DNA of 27,359 nt from Carthagonibacter sp032251515 (GCA_032251515.1 JAVVDU010000033.1:1-27359); one strand, 5' to 3'. Counted from the first letter of the stretch, positions 14,490 through 22,816 are shown. Program-made: numbers and translations. Notes: generated from the letters alone by a model not told the origin.

Positions 14490-15611
14490 ATGCTGCACAC
14501 GAGTCCGAGCCCCCCGTCCACCGACCCCGTCACGTTCGACCGGCGGTCCTTCGTCAAGATCTGCAGCATGGCGGCCGCGGCCGTCGGCCTGCCGGCCGAG
14601 GCGGCGGCGAAGTTCGTCCAGAACGCGGAGAAGGGTCTCAAACCGTCCGTGATCTGGCTGGCGAACCAGGAGTGCACGGGGTGCACGGAGTCGCTCCTGC
14701 GGACCTCCCACCCGCGGCTCGACGAGCTCATCCTCGACCTGATCAGCCTCGACTATCACGAGGCACTGGCGGTGGCGGCCGGCCACCAGGTGGAGGAGGC
14801 CCGGCTCGCTGCCATGGAGCGGCACAAGGGCGCGTACATCTGCGTGATCGAGGGCGCCATCCCGACGAAGGACGGCGGGATCTACTGCAAGGTGGGTGGC
14901 AAGACCTCGCTGGAGCTGGTGCGCGAGGTGGCCGAGGACGCGGGGGCGATCATCGCGATCGGGTCGTGCGCCTCGTGGGGCGGCATTCCGTCGGCCGCGC
15001 CGAACCCGACGGGCGCGAAGGGCGCCCCGGCGGTGCTCGAGGGCAAGACTGTCGTCACGATCCCGGGCTGCCCGTCGAATCCCTACAACTTCCTCGGCGT
15101 GGCCCTCCAGTACGCCACGTTCGGCACGCTCCCCGAGCTGGACGAGCTCGGGCGCCCGAAGTTCGCCTACGGGCGGACGATCCACGAGCACTGCCCGCGC
15201 CGCGCCCACTTCGACGCGGGGCGCTTCGTGAAGCAGTTCGGGGACGAGGGCCACCGGCAGGGCTGGTGCCTCTACCAGATGGGCTGCAAGGGCCCGGTCA
15301 CCCACGCGAACTGCTCCACGCTCCACTTCGGCGAGGTGAACGACGCGTGGCCGATCGGACTCGGCCACCCCTGCTTCGGCTGCACCGAGGAGGGAGTCGC
15401 GTTCACCCTCGCCCTGCACGACACGGTGGATCCGAACGAGATCACCCCGCCGACCACCTATCCCCCGATCTTCGCCCAGCGGCCCGGCCCGAACCCGTGG
15501 GCCACGATGGCGCTCGGCGCGGTGGTAGGCGGGGCGATCGGCGGCGGGATCATCGCCGCGAAGAAGGTGAGTCAGCCGTGCGAGGAAGACTTCGGGCCGG
15601 AGGAGGCGTGA
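14490..15611 (+). CDS. hybO: [NiFe] hydrogenase small subunit, Hyb/group 1c type
   Basis: A 373-residue iron-sulfur subunit that passes electrons from the active site of the large subunit towards the membrane. A Tat signal (RRSFVK, residues 18-23, then an Ala-rich stretch) directs the folded heterodimer to the periplasm. Proximal cluster cysteines start in QECTGCTE (62, 65), with GSCASWGG and PGCPSNP completing it. Distal clusters are served by EHCPRR, GWCLYQMGCKGP, NCSTLHF and GHPCFGCTEEG. A C-terminal membrane anchor (ATMALGAVVGGAIGGGIIAA) follows. Glycine, not cysteine, lies between the first two cysteines, so the six-cysteine proximal cluster of oxygen-tolerant group 1d enzymes is absent. 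The ATG has AGGAGG six bases upstream. Strong resemblance to E. coli HybO and the following gene order support the name. Confidence 0.95.
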   Translation: MLHTSPSPPSTDPVTFDRRSFVKICSMAAAAVGLPAEAAAKFVQNAEKGLKPSVIWLANQECTGCTESLLRTSHPRLDELILDLISLDYHEALAVAAGHQVEEARLAAMERHKGAYICVIEGAIPTKDGGIYCKVGGKTSLELVREVAEDAGAIIAIGSCASWGGIPSAAPNPTGAKGAPAVLEGKTVVTIPGCPSNPYNFLGVALQYATFGTLPELDELGRPKFAYGRTIHEHCPRRAHFDAGRFVKQFGDEGHRQGWCLYQMGCKGPVTHANCSTLHFGEVNDAWPIGLGHPCFGCTEEGVAFTLALHDTVDPNEITPPTTYPPIFAQRPGPNPWATMALGAVVGGAIGGGIIAAKKVSQPCEEDFGPEEA

Positions 15612-15613
15612 CG

Positions 15614-16534
15614 ATGAACGTCTCACGGCGCGACGCGCTGAAGGTCACGGCGTTCGGTGCGGCCACCCTCGGCGGCGCCCGGCGCGCGCAGGCGCGGGAG
15701 CGCAAGGAACCGCCTGCCGATGCGACCGGGATGCTGTACGACTCGACGCTGTGCATCGGGTGCAAGGCGTGCGTGGTGGCGTGCCGGAAGGCGAACGATC
15801 TCGCCTACGAGCCGCACAGCCGCCTGTACGATGACCCGATCGACCTCACGGCGCACACCTGCAACGTCATCAAGCTGAGCGAGACCGGGGACGGACAGAC
15901 CGCCTTCATGAAGGCGCAGTGCATGCACTGCGTCGACCCCGCCTGCGCGGCGGCCTGCATGATGGGCTCCTTCCAGAAGCGGCAGAACGGGATCGTGACG
16001 TGGCGTCCCGAGAAGTGCATCGGGTGCCGCTACTGCCAGGTCGCGTGTCCGTTCGACGTGCCGAAGTTCGAGTGGCACTCGGCCACGCCGGCGATGGTCA
16101 AGTGCCAGATGTGCCTCGCCAAGGCGGGCAGCACGGAGCCGGGGCAACTGAACGAGGTGGGCGAGCCGGCCTGCACGGAGGTCTGCCCGCGCCGGGCCGT
16201 GATCTACGGCGCGTATACCGACCTCGTGGAGGAGGCGCGGCGGCGGATCGCCGCGGAGCCGGACCGTTACGAAGACCACGTGTACGGGATCGAGGAGGGA
16301 GGCGGGACGCAGGTCCTCTACCTCACGGCGAAAGGCGTCCCGTTCACCGCGCTCGGCTTGCCCGACCTGGGGCCGGAGTCGGTCCCGTCCATGCCGGTCA
16401 CCCTGCAGCACACGATCTACAAGGGCTTCGCGGCCCCGGTGATCCTGTACGGGGTCCTCGCCGGGCTCGTGTGGCGGCACCGGAGGGCACAGGACGCGGA
16501 AACGGCGGAGATGGAGAAGGAGATGGCCCCATGA
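15614..16534 (+). CDS. hybA: Hydrogenase electron-transfer subunit with four [4Fe-4S] clusters
   Basis: A 306-residue ferredoxin-like subunit linking the hydrogenase dimer to the membrane quinone-reactive subunit. A Tat-type start (SRRDALK, residues 4-10) precedes four cysteine groups: CIGCKACVVACRKAN, CMHCVDPACAAAC, CIGCRYCQVACPF and CQMC with PACTEVCP. A C-terminal membrane segment (FAAPVILYGVLAGLVW) anchors it, as in E. coli HybA (about 328 residues). It starts 2 bp after the hybO stop with the shared GGAGGAGG ribosome-binding site, and its stop overlaps the next start as ATGA. The family name follows from order and domain layout; related subunits occur in DMSO reductase-type enzymes, but the hydrogenase setting decides. 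Confidence 0.93.
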   Translation: MNVSRRDALKVTAFGAATLGGARRAQARERKEPPADATGMLYDSTLCIGCKACVVACRKANDLAYEPHSRLYDDPIDLTAHTCNVIKLSETGDGQTAFMKAQCMHCVDPACAAACMMGSFQKRQNGIVTWRPEKCIGCRYCQVACPFDVPKFEWHSATPAMVKCQMCLAKAGSTEPGQLNEVGEPACTEVCPRRAVIYGAYTDLVEEARRRIAAEPDRYEDHVYGIEEGGGTQVLYLTAKGVPFTALGLPDLGPESVPSMPVTLQHTIYKGFAAPVILYGVLAGLVWRHRRAQDAETAEMEKEMAP

Positions 16535-17748
16535 GCGCGCGCGCTGTCGAACGCCACGGCCGCCCGTCGCCGGTCGGCGGCGAGGTGATGACGCCGTTCA
16601 TGAAGCTGATGCTGGGGATCGTCGCCGTCGCGGTGGCGATCGTCCTGTACCGCTTCGCGTTCGGGCTCGGCTCGGTCACGAACCTGAGCGACGGCCACCC
16701 GTGGGGCCTGTGGATCACCTTCGACGTGGTGACCGGGACGGCGCTCGGCTGCGGGGGCTACGCGATGGCCCTGCTCATCTACGTGTTCAACAAGGGGAAG
16801 TACCACCCCCTGATCCGGGCGGCCCTGATGACCAGCGCGCTGGGCTACACGCTCGGCGCCTTCGGGGTGCTCATCGACCTCGGGCGCCCGTGGTGGACCT
16901 GGAAGCTCCCCATCTTCTTCTGGACCTGGAACCTCGACTCCATCCAGCTCGAGGTGGCCCTGTGCATCCTCCTCTACACGGGGGTGCTGTGGCTGGAGAT
17001 GGGGCCGGTGTTCCTCGAGCGGTGGGCCGGAGACGAGGCGCGCCCGCGCCTGCGTGCCTTCGCGGAGCGCTGGACGCCGCGCCTGCGCCGGGCCATGCCG
17101 TGGCTCATCGCCCTCGGCCTGCTCCTCCCGACCATGCACCAGTCGAGCCTCGGCGGGATGATGCTTCTCGCCGGCCCGAAGCTCCATCCGCTGTGGCTCA
17201 CGCCCTGGCTGCCGTTCTTCTTCCTCGTCTCCTGCATCGCGATGGGATACGGGATCACGGTGCTCGAGACGATGTGGTCGCGGACGATCTACCAGAGGTA
17301 CCGCGAGACCTCGGTCCTGCACGCCCTGACGAGCGCCGTGATCGTCGTGCTGGTCGTGTGGGTGGGAATGCGGATCGGCGTGATGGCGTGGGAAGGCAAG
17401 CTGGCCGAGGCCTTCGCCTTCGACCTGTACTCGATCCTGTTCTGGGCCGAGATCCTGCTGTTCCTCGTGCCCGCCGTCATGCTGACCGTCCGCCCGGCCC
17501 GCTCCGACGCGGACCGCGGCTGGATGTTCCTCGCCGCCGGCATGATGCTGACGGGCGGCACGCTGCACCGCTTCGCGGCGTACTGGTTCGCCTTCAACCC
17601 CGGGCGGCACTGGAACTACTACTTCCCGTCGATCCTGGAGATCACGGTCACGGCCGGCTTCATCGCCGCCGAGATCGCGGCCTTCATGTACCTGATCAAG
17701 CGGTTCCCGATCCTGACCGGCCGTCCTTCCGCGGCCCTGCCTTCGTGA
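16531..17748 (+). CDS. hybB: NrfD/HybB-family integral membrane subunit
   Basis: A 405-residue multi-span membrane protein that should exchange electrons and protons with the quinone pool. About ten hydrophobic segments are readable, beginning with FMKLMLGIVAVAVAIVLYRF and ending with ITVTAGFIAAEIAAFMYLI. HybB/NrfD features include the PWGLWITFDVVTGTALGCGGYA loop, IDLGRPWWTWKLP, WNLDSIQLEVALC, LPTMHQSSLGGMMLL and LHRFAAYWFAFNP. E. coli HybB has about 392 residues. It overlaps hybA by 4 bp and is 11 bp from hybC. In E. coli hydrogenase 2 this subunit allows work in both directions (H2 oxidation or proton-motive-force-driven H2 release); the same is possible here but is inference. Confidence 0.93.
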   Translation: MSARAVERHGRPSPVGGEVMTPFMKLMLGIVAVAVAIVLYRFAFGLGSVTNLSDGHPWGLWITFDVVTGTALGCGGYAMALLIYVFNKGKYHPLIRAALMTSALGYTLGAFGVLIDLGRPWWTWKLPIFFWTWNLDSIQLEVALCILLYTGVLWLEMGPVFLERWAGDEARPRLRAFAERWTPRLRRAMPWLIALGLLLPTMHQSSLGGMMLLAGPKLHPLWLTPWLPFFFLVSCIAMGYGITVLETMWSRTIYQRYRETSVLHALTSAVIVVLVVWVGMRIGVMAWEGKLAEAFAFDLYSILFWAEILLFLVPAVMLTVRPARSDADRGWMFLAAGMMLTGGTLHRFAAYWFAFNPGRHWNYYFPSILEITVTAGFIAAEIAAFMYLIKRFPILTGRPSAALPS

Positions 17749-17759
17749 GGAGCTGAGAC

Positions 17760-19457
17760 ATGGCACGCATCACCGTCGACCCGGTCACCCGCATCGAGGG
17801 ACACCTGCGCATCGACGTCGAAGTGGACGGCGGCGTCGTCCGGAAGTCGTGGGCGTCGGGACAGATGTGGCGGGGCATCGAGATCATCCTGCAGGGCAGG
17901 GACCCGCGCGATGCCTGGCTGTTCACGCAGCGCTTCTGCGGCGTCTGCACCACGGTGCACGCGATCACGTCGGTGCGCACGGTGGAGAACGCGCTCGGGC
18001 TCGAGATCCCGCTGAACGCGCAGTACATCCGCAACCTGATCCTCATCGCGCACGCGATGCACGACCACATCGTGCACTTCTACCACCTGTCGGCGCTCGA
18101 CTGGGTCGACATCACCTCCGCCCTGAAGGCGGACCCGGCGGCCGCCTCGCGGCTCGCCGAGAGCCTGTCGCCGTGGCCGCACAACAGCGTGAACGCCATG
18201 AAGGCGACGAAGGCGCGGCTCGAGCAGATCGTGGCCAGCGGCCAGCTGGGGATCTTCGCGAACGGCTACTGGGGCCACCCGGCGATGAAGCTGCCGCCGG
18301 AGGTGAACCTGATCGCGGTGAACCACTACCTGCAGGCGCTGGAGTACCAGCGGAAGGCGAACCAGGTGGTGGCGATCCTCGGGTCCAAGACCCCGAACAT
18401 CCAGAACCTCGCCGTGGGCGGCGTCGCGAACGCGATCAACCTGGACAACCAGGCGACGCTGAACATGGAGAAGCTGTACAAGATCAAGGACCTGCTCGAC
18501 GAGGTCACGGCCTTCGTGCAGCAGGTCTACATCCCGGACGTGATCACGGTGGGCTCGCTCTATCCCGACTGGCTCGGCTACGGGGCGGGCGTGAAGAACT
18601 ACCTCGCCGTGCCGGACCTGCCGCTCGACACGGCGGGGACGCAGTTCGACCTGCCCGGCGGCACGATCATGAACGGGGACGTGTCCACCGTGAAGCCGAT
18701 CTCGCGGTTCGGCGACGCGTACTTCCACGACAACGTGGAGGAGTCGATCGCCCGCGCCTGGTACGACGGCGACTGGCAGCGCCACCCGTACGAGGGGGAG
18801 ACGGTCCCGAAGTACACCGACTTTCAGGAGGACGGGAAGTACTCGTGGGTCAAGGCGCCGCGGTTCGCCGGTGAGCCCATGCAGGTCGGGCCGCTGGCCC
18901 AGGTGCTGGTGGGCTACGCCCAGGGGCACGAGCTGACGGTGAAGTGGGTCGACGCGGCCGTGTCGCAGCTGCGCAGCCGGACCGGCATCCGGGTGGGGAT
19001 CGAGCACCTGCACTCCACGCTCGGCCGCCACGCGGCCCGCGCCCTGCGCACCGCGATCCTCGCCGACCTCGCGCACAAGCACTGGGGCCTGCTGGTGAAC
19101 AACATCGGCAGCGGCGACCTCGAGATCTTCAACCCGCCCGAGTTCCCGCGCGGCGAGCAGCGCGGCTTCGGCTTCCACGAGGCCCCGCGCGGCGCCCTGT
19201 CGCACTGGGTGGTGATCGAGAACGGGAAGATCAAGAACTACCAGGCCGTGGTGCCCACGACCTGGAACGCCAGCCCGCGGGACGGAGAGGGCCGCATCGG
19301 CCCCTACGAGGCCTCGCTGCTCGGGAACCCCGTGGCGGACTCGGGCAAGCCGCTGGAGGTGATCCGGACCGTCCACTCCTTCGATCCGTGCCTCGCCTGC
19401 GCGATCCACACCCTCGACGTCGAGGGTCGGGAGATCGCGAAGGTCCGCGCGCTCTGA
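17760..19457 (+). CDS. hybC: [NiFe] hydrogenase large (catalytic) subunit, Hyb/group 1c type
   Basis: A 565-residue subunit carrying the Ni-Fe(CN)2CO active site. N-terminal metal ligands are in RFCGVCT (Cys60, Cys63) and C-terminal ligands in DPCLACAIH (Cys544, Cys547). The 15 residues after His550 are the expected cleavable tail, removed by the protease encoded next. Other family landmarks are ITVDPVTRIEGHLRI at the N terminus, QMWRGIEIILQGRDPRD, GIRVGIEHLHSTLGRHAARA, LLVNNIGSGD and HWVVIENGKIKNYQAVVPTTWN. Length matches E. coli HybC (567). The ATG follows GAGGAG by seven bases. It has no signal peptide and would be co-exported with HybO. The hyp maturation genes it needs are not in this window. 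Confidence 0.96.
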   Translation: MARITVDPVTRIEGHLRIDVEVDGGVVRKSWASGQMWRGIEIILQGRDPRDAWLFTQRFCGVCTTVHAITSVRTVENALGLEIPLNAQYIRNLILIAHAMHDHIVHFYHLSALDWVDITSALKADPAAASRLAESLSPWPHNSVNAMKATKARLEQIVASGQLGIFANGYWGHPAMKLPPEVNLIAVNHYLQALEYQRKANQVVAILGSKTPNIQNLAVGGVANAINLDNQATLNMEKLYKIKDLLDEVTAFVQQVYIPDVITVGSLYPDWLGYGAGVKNYLAVPDLPLDTAGTQFDLPGGTIMNGDVSTVKPISRFGDAYFHDNVEESIARAWYDGDWQRHPYEGETVPKYTDFQEDGKYSWVKAPRFAGEPMQVGPLAQVLVGYAQGHELTVKWVDAAVSQLRSRTGIRVGIEHLHSTLGRHAARALRTAILADLAHKHWGLLVNNIGSGDLEIFNPPEFPRGEQRGFGFHEAPRGALSHWVVIENGKIKNYQAVVPTTWNASPRDGEGRIGPYEASLLGNPVADSGKPLEVIRTVHSFDPCLACAIHTLDVEGREIAKVRAL

Positions 19458-19470
19458 AGGCCGCGCCCGC

Positions 19471-20001
19471 GTGTCGGAAGTGACCGTGTTCGGGCTCGGC
19501 AACGTCCTGATGCGGGACGATGGCCTGGGCCCGTTCGCGATCCGGACGTTCGCGGCGGCCTGGGACGTTCCCGCCGGCGTCGAGGTCCTGGACGCCGGCA
19601 CGCCGGGCCTGGAGCTCAGCACGATCCTGGAGGACTGCGGCGCGATCGTCGTGGTGGACACGGTGCGCGCCGACGGTCCCCCCGGATCGCTGCGGCTGTA
19701 CCGGCGCGACGACGTGCTGCGGCACCCGCCCGCCCAGCGGATCACCCCCCACGATCCCGGCCTCAAGGAGACGCTGCTGCTGCTGGAACTGCAGGGCGAG
19801 TCGCCGCCCGAGGTGCTCGTGGTGGGCGTGATCCCGGAGCGGGTGGACTACGGCGTCGGCCTCACGGACGCCGTCCGGGCGGCCGTGCCCGGCGTGGTGG
19901 ACGCCGTGGTGACGGAGCTGCGGCGGCTCGGCCACGCGCCGGCGCCCCGGGACCCGCCGGGAGATCCCGACATCTGGTGGGAGGAGGGAGGCGCGGCCTG
20001 A
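19471..20001 (+). CDS. hybD: Hydrogenase maturation endopeptidase
   Basis: A 176-residue member of the HybD/HycI protease family, which removes the C-terminal tail of the large subunit after nickel insertion. Candidate nickel-sensing residues are the aspartate in GNVLMRDDGLGP (Glu16 in E. coli HybD; Asp is also common), Asp in VVVDTVRADG, and His in RITPHDPGLKE. VLDAGTPGLELS and VGVIPERVDYGVGLTDAV are also typical. The start is taken as the GTG at 19471, 13 bp after hybC. Its ribosome-binding site is weak and the GTG nine bases further on is possible. The C-terminal 20 residues are longer than in E. coli and Pro/Gly-rich. Adjacent hybC makes the partner clear. Confidence 0.93.
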   Translation: MSEVTVFGLGNVLMRDDGLGPFAIRTFAAAWDVPAGVEVLDAGTPGLELSTILEDCGAIVVVDTVRADGPPGSLRLYRRDDVLRHPPAQRITPHDPGLKETLLLLELQGESPPEVLVVGVIPERVDYGVGLTDAVRAAVPGVVDAVVTELRRLGHAPAPRDPPGDPDIWWEEGGAA

Positions 20002-20038
20002 GGGCGGCGTCGGGCCCTGTCGAGGTCGCTCGGCTCCG

Positions 20039-20377
20039 TCAGCGCAGCACGTACTGCACGAGCGCGTCCCGTGCCAGCGGATCGGCCAGCTTGAGCGGCG
20101 GCATCCCTTCTCCGTACAGGTCCCGCATCTCCCGGAGCCGCGGATCGGCGTTCGCGACGCTGTCCGGATCGCGGAAGTAGCGGCGCAGGGACTCCTCGTC
20201 CCAGTGCTTCGACGCGCGCCGGATGTCGGGGCCCGAGCTGGGCACCCCCCGGCGGTCCATGCCGTGGCACTCGTCGCAGCCCGCCTTCACGTAGGCGGCC
20301 CGGCCTTCCCGGTCGCAGCCGGACAGGGCGGCGGCGAGGCAGGCGACGAGGAGCGCGGCGGTCGTTCTCGAGTGCAT
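20039..20377 (-). CDS. Small single-haem c-type cytochrome, predicted lipoprotein
   Basis: A 112-residue protein with a lipoprotein signal peptide (hydrophobic ALLVACLAAA, lipobox LSGC with the lipidated Cys at residue 21). A class I cytochrome c core follows: haem site CDECH at 34-38 and a probable distal methionine in GEGMPPL (Met92). The segment between, RRYFRDPDSVANADPRLREM, is typical of short cytochromes in respiratory chains. It would sit on the periplasmic face of the inner membrane or on the outer membrane and carry electrons. It is convergent with the hydrogenase operon, 37 bp from the hybD stop, so it is a separate transcript. A role as electron acceptor for the hydrogenase is possible but not shown. 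The ATG at 20377 is chosen for the signal peptide; longer forms upstream have no support. Confidence 0.85.
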   Translation of the reverse strand: MHSRTTAALLVACLAAALSGCDREGRAAYVKAGCDECHGMDRRGVPSSGPDIRRASKHWDEESLRRYFRDPDSVANADPRLREMRDLYGEGMPPLKLADPLARDALVQYVLR

Positions 20378-20403
20378 GATTCCGCAAGTGAAGTCGCAGA
20401 CGG

Positions 20404-20425
20404 CGGGCGGGGTGGTGCCCGCCCG
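20404..20425. promoter_or_regulatory. Inverted repeat in the divergent promoter region of the cytochrome and hydrolase genes
   Basis: CGGGCGGG and CCCGCCCG, a perfect 8-bp inverted repeat with a 6-base spacer, between the divergent starts at 20377 and 20502. Possible operator or RNA hairpin; GC-only arms weaken the case. Confidence 0.3.
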
Positions 20426-20501
20426 GCGGACGCCCGAAACTAGGGCGGGCGCCGGGGGCGGGCGAGCCCCGGCCGGACACCGGAGACACGGGGAGTCGAC
20501 G

Positions 20502-22043
20502 ATGGGATTTACCGATCGGACATGGCGTGCCGCGGCCATCGCGCTGGGCCTCGCGGCGGCCCTGCCGGGGGCGGCGCCGGCCCAGGACGTGGACTGGAAG
20601 GCGATCGACGCCCGCATCGAGGAGATCCGGCGGGACTGGCCGACGCCCGGCCTCGCGGTGGCCGTCGTACGGGACGATTCGGTCGTGTTCGCGCGCGGCT
20701 ACGGCGTCCGCCGGATCGGCGACCCGACGCCGGTGGATCCACACACCCGGTTCGCCGTCGCCTCGAACACCAAGGCGTTCACGGCCGGCCTCCTCGCGCA
20801 GCTCGTGGACGAGGGGCGGCTGTCGCTGGACGACCGGGTCATCGATCACCTCCCGTCCTTCCGCCTGCACGACCCGTGGATCACCGCCGAGATCCGGGTG
20901 GAGGACCTGCTCACCCACCGGAGCGGCCTGCGCACGTTCGGCGGCGACCACCTGTGGATCGGCCAGCGCCTGCCGCGCGACGAGATCGTGCGGCGCGTCC
21001 GCTGGGTCCGGCCGGCCGGGCCGTTCCGCTCCTCCTACCACTACCAGAACCTGATGTACCTGGTGGCGGGGCAGGTGGTGGCGGCCGCCACGGGACGCTC
21101 GTGGGACGAGCTGATGCGGGACCGCCTGCTCGGCCCGCTGGGCATGCGGGAGAGCTTCACCACGTTCGCCGGGATCGCCGCGGCGCGGAACGTGGCCCGC
21201 CCGCACGAGGTCGTGGGGGGCGAGCTGCGGCCGGTGGAATACGACGACGTGGATGGCGTGGCGCCCGCCGCCGCGCTCGTCTCGAACGTCCTGGACATGA
21301 CGCGCTGGATGCGGGCGAACCTCAACGGCGGCGAGCTCGAGGGAACGCGGGTCCTCACGGAGCGGGCGGTGCGCGACATGCAGGAGGTCCACCAGCCGGT
21401 GTCCGTGTCCGCCTGGAACGCCGAGAACCTCGGCGCGCGGTTCGCCGGCTACGGGCTCGGCTGGTTCCTCGGCGAATACCGGGGCCGCAAGGTGGTCACC
21501 CACAGCGGCGGCCTGACCGGGATGATCTCGCTCCAGACGCTGCTGCCCGAGGAGGGCGTCGGGGTCGTGGTGCTCACGAACTTCGCCCCGGACGCTCCCA
21601 CGCGCGCCATCACGTACGAGATCCTCGACGCGCTGCTCGGCGAGGCGCCGCGCGACTGGAACGCCGCGTTCCTGGAGCGCCGCCGGCAGGCCGAGCAGCG
21701 GGCGGCCCGCGCCGAGGCGGAGCGGCAGGCGAACCGCGTGCCCGGTACGAGCCCGTCCCTGCCGCTCGACGCGTACGCGGGCCGCTACGAGAACGACCTG
21801 TCAGGCGCCACGCGGGTCCGCCTGGAGGACGGCCGGCTCGTGTTCGACTACAATCCGCGGCACCTCGGTGACCTCGAGCACTGGCACCACGACGTGTTCC
21901 GCGTCCACTGGCGCCACCCGATCTTCGACATGGACCCGGTGACCTTCCTGCGCTTCGCGCTGGGGACGGACGGCGGCGTCGAGGGGCTCACGGTCACGTT
22001 CTACGACCCCATCCGGTTCGAGCGGGCGGCGGACGGGGAGTGA
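20502..22043 (+). CDS. Secreted serine hydrolase, class C beta-lactamase/penicillin-binding-protein family
   Basis: A 513-residue protein with a Sec-type signal peptide (TWRAAAIALGLAAALPGAAPAQ, cleavage expected near residue 27) and a beta-lactamase-like serine hydrolase domain. Active-site motifs are SxxK as SNTK (88-91), YxN as YQN (181-183) and HSGG (334-337). Other family blocks are WPTPGLAVAVVRDDSVVFARGYGVR and DLLTHRSGLRTF. A charged helix rich in Ala, Glu and Arg (about 388-412) leads to a C-terminal beta-rich domain (LPLDAYAGRYENDLSGATRVRLEDGRL) seen in many of these esterase/peptidase-like proteins. GGGGAG precedes the ATG. Such proteins are esterases, D-aminopeptidases or peptidases more often than true beta-lactamases, so antibiotic resistance should not be assumed. 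Confidence 0.9.
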   Translation: MGFTDRTWRAAAIALGLAAALPGAAPAQDVDWKAIDARIEEIRRDWPTPGLAVAVVRDDSVVFARGYGVRRIGDPTPVDPHTRFAVASNTKAFTAGLLAQLVDEGRLSLDDRVIDHLPSFRLHDPWITAEIRVEDLLTHRSGLRTFGGDHLWIGQRLPRDEIVRRVRWVRPAGPFRSSYHYQNLMYLVAGQVVAAATGRSWDELMRDRLLGPLGMRESFTTFAGIAAARNVARPHEVVGGELRPVEYDDVDGVAPAAALVSNVLDMTRWMRANLNGGELEGTRVLTERAVRDMQEVHQPVSVSAWNAENLGARFAGYGLGWFLGEYRGRKVVTHSGGLTGMISLQTLLPEEGVGVVVLTNFAPDAPTRAITYEILDALLGEAPRDWNAAFLERRRQAEQRAARAEAERQANRVPGTSPSLPLDAYAGRYENDLSGATRVRLEDGRLVFDYNPRHLGDLEHWHHDVFRVHWRHPIFDMDPVTFLRFALGTDGGVEGLTVTFYDPIRFERAADGE

Positions 22044-22067
22044 GCGCAGCCGGGGAGTGAACGCGGC
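22034..22067. repeat. 17-bp tandem duplication across the hydrolase stop codon
   Basis: Two adjacent 17-base units, 22034-22050 and 22051-22067, differ at two positions; each contains GGGGAGTGA. The first TGA is the gene stop. It looks like a local slippage duplication. Confidence 0.6.
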
Positions 22068-22122
22068 CGGTCGCCGGTCCCGGCGCCGGCCCGTCCTTCC
22101 GTGGCGATCCGCCCGGGACGTT

Positions 22123-22136
22123 CCGGGAATTCCCGG
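22123..22136. promoter_or_regulatory. 14-bp perfect palindrome in the hydrolase/barrel intergenic region
   Basis: CCGGGAATTCCCGG, about 190 bp upstream of the barrel gene start. The central AATT makes it stand out from the GC background. It could be an operator; nothing links it to a known regulator. Confidence 0.3.
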
Positions 22137-22325
22137 TCTGCGCCAGCCCGTCACCGGCGGCGGAGGAGGGACGGCGGGTCCGGCAAGATCGGTCCTCGCA
22201 TCAGCTTGCCGCACCTCCGCCGGGTGGCTGTCCGGCGCGGCCCCGGACTTGCGGCGTTATCGCCCGGAACGGTGCGTCCGCGAGCCGCGGCGCACGGAAC
22301 GACGACTGCTTCCGGGGGATGGGAA

Positions 22326-22799
22326 ATGAAACGGATGTGCATGCTGGCGGCCGCGCTGCTCGTGATCGCGGGAGCGGAGGAGGCCCGCGGCCAGGCGCTG
22401 AACTACGGGCCGCAGATCAGCATCGCCGACGATGCGGACTTCGGCATCGGCGGCCGGCTCCAGCTCCCGCTCGTCGGGATCCCGCTGACGTTCGCGGGCA
22501 GCTTCGACGTCTTCTTTCCCGACGGGGACGTGGACTACTGGGAGATCAACGGGAACCTGATGTACGATTTCCGCCTGCCGGAGGCGCCCACCGTGACGCC
22601 GTACGTCGGGGGCGGGATCAACATCGCCCACGTGTCGGTGGACCGCGATCTCCTGGACGACCGGGACGACACGGACGCGGGCCTGAACCTGCTCGGCGGG
22701 CTCCGCTTCGACCTCGCGCCGCTCCAGCCGTTCATCGAGGCGAAGTTCGAGATCGAGGGCGGCGAGCAGTTCATCCTCACCGGCGGTCTCCTGTTCTGA
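22326..22799 (+). CDS. Small outer-membrane beta-barrel-like protein
   Basis: A 157-residue protein with a signal peptide (MKRMCMLAAALLVIAGAEEARGQ) and alternating amphipathic beta-strands. Examples are FGIGGRLQLPL, LTFAGSFDVFFPD, DYWEINGNLMYDF, VTPYVGGGINIAHVSV, GLNLLGGLRFDL, PFIEAKFEIEGG and EQFILTGGLLF. The final residue is phenylalanine, matching the C-terminal signal for barrel insertion by the Bam complex. The length suits an 8-stranded barrel, similar in plan to OmpX/OmpA-type barrels. Cargo or function is unknown. It is preceded by about 280 bp of intergenic DNA and followed 17 bp later by the flavin-reductase-like gene, with which it may be cotranscribed. Confidence 0.78.
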   Translation: MKRMCMLAAALLVIAGAEEARGQALNYGPQISIADDADFGIGGRLQLPLVGIPLTFAGSFDVFFPDGDVDYWEINGNLMYDFRLPEAPTVTPYVGGGINIAHVSVDRDLLDDRDDTDAGLNLLGGLRFDLAPLQPFIEAKFEIEGGEQFILTGGLLF

Positions 22800-22816
22800 C
22801 CGGCGGTGACGCCGGG

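Noticed and set aside
14490..15611. Oxygen-tolerant (group 1d) hydrogenase
   Set aside because: The two extra cysteines of the six-cysteine proximal cluster are absent (ECTGCTE), and the subunit set is HybA/HybB-type, not a cytochrome b subunit.
14382..15626. A 414-codon minus-strand frame opposite hybO
   Set aside because: Arg- and Val-rich shadow of the hydrogenase small subunit with no recognisable domain.
17619..19766. A 715-codon minus-strand frame opposite hybC
   Set aside because: It mirrors the hybC codons, has no family motifs, and its sense partner is a clear hydrogenase large subunit.
20502..22043. True beta-lactamase conferring antibiotic resistance
   Set aside because: Active-site motifs fit the wide serine hydrolase family and the extra C-terminal domain is typical of non-lactamase members. 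Sequence does not support a resistance call.
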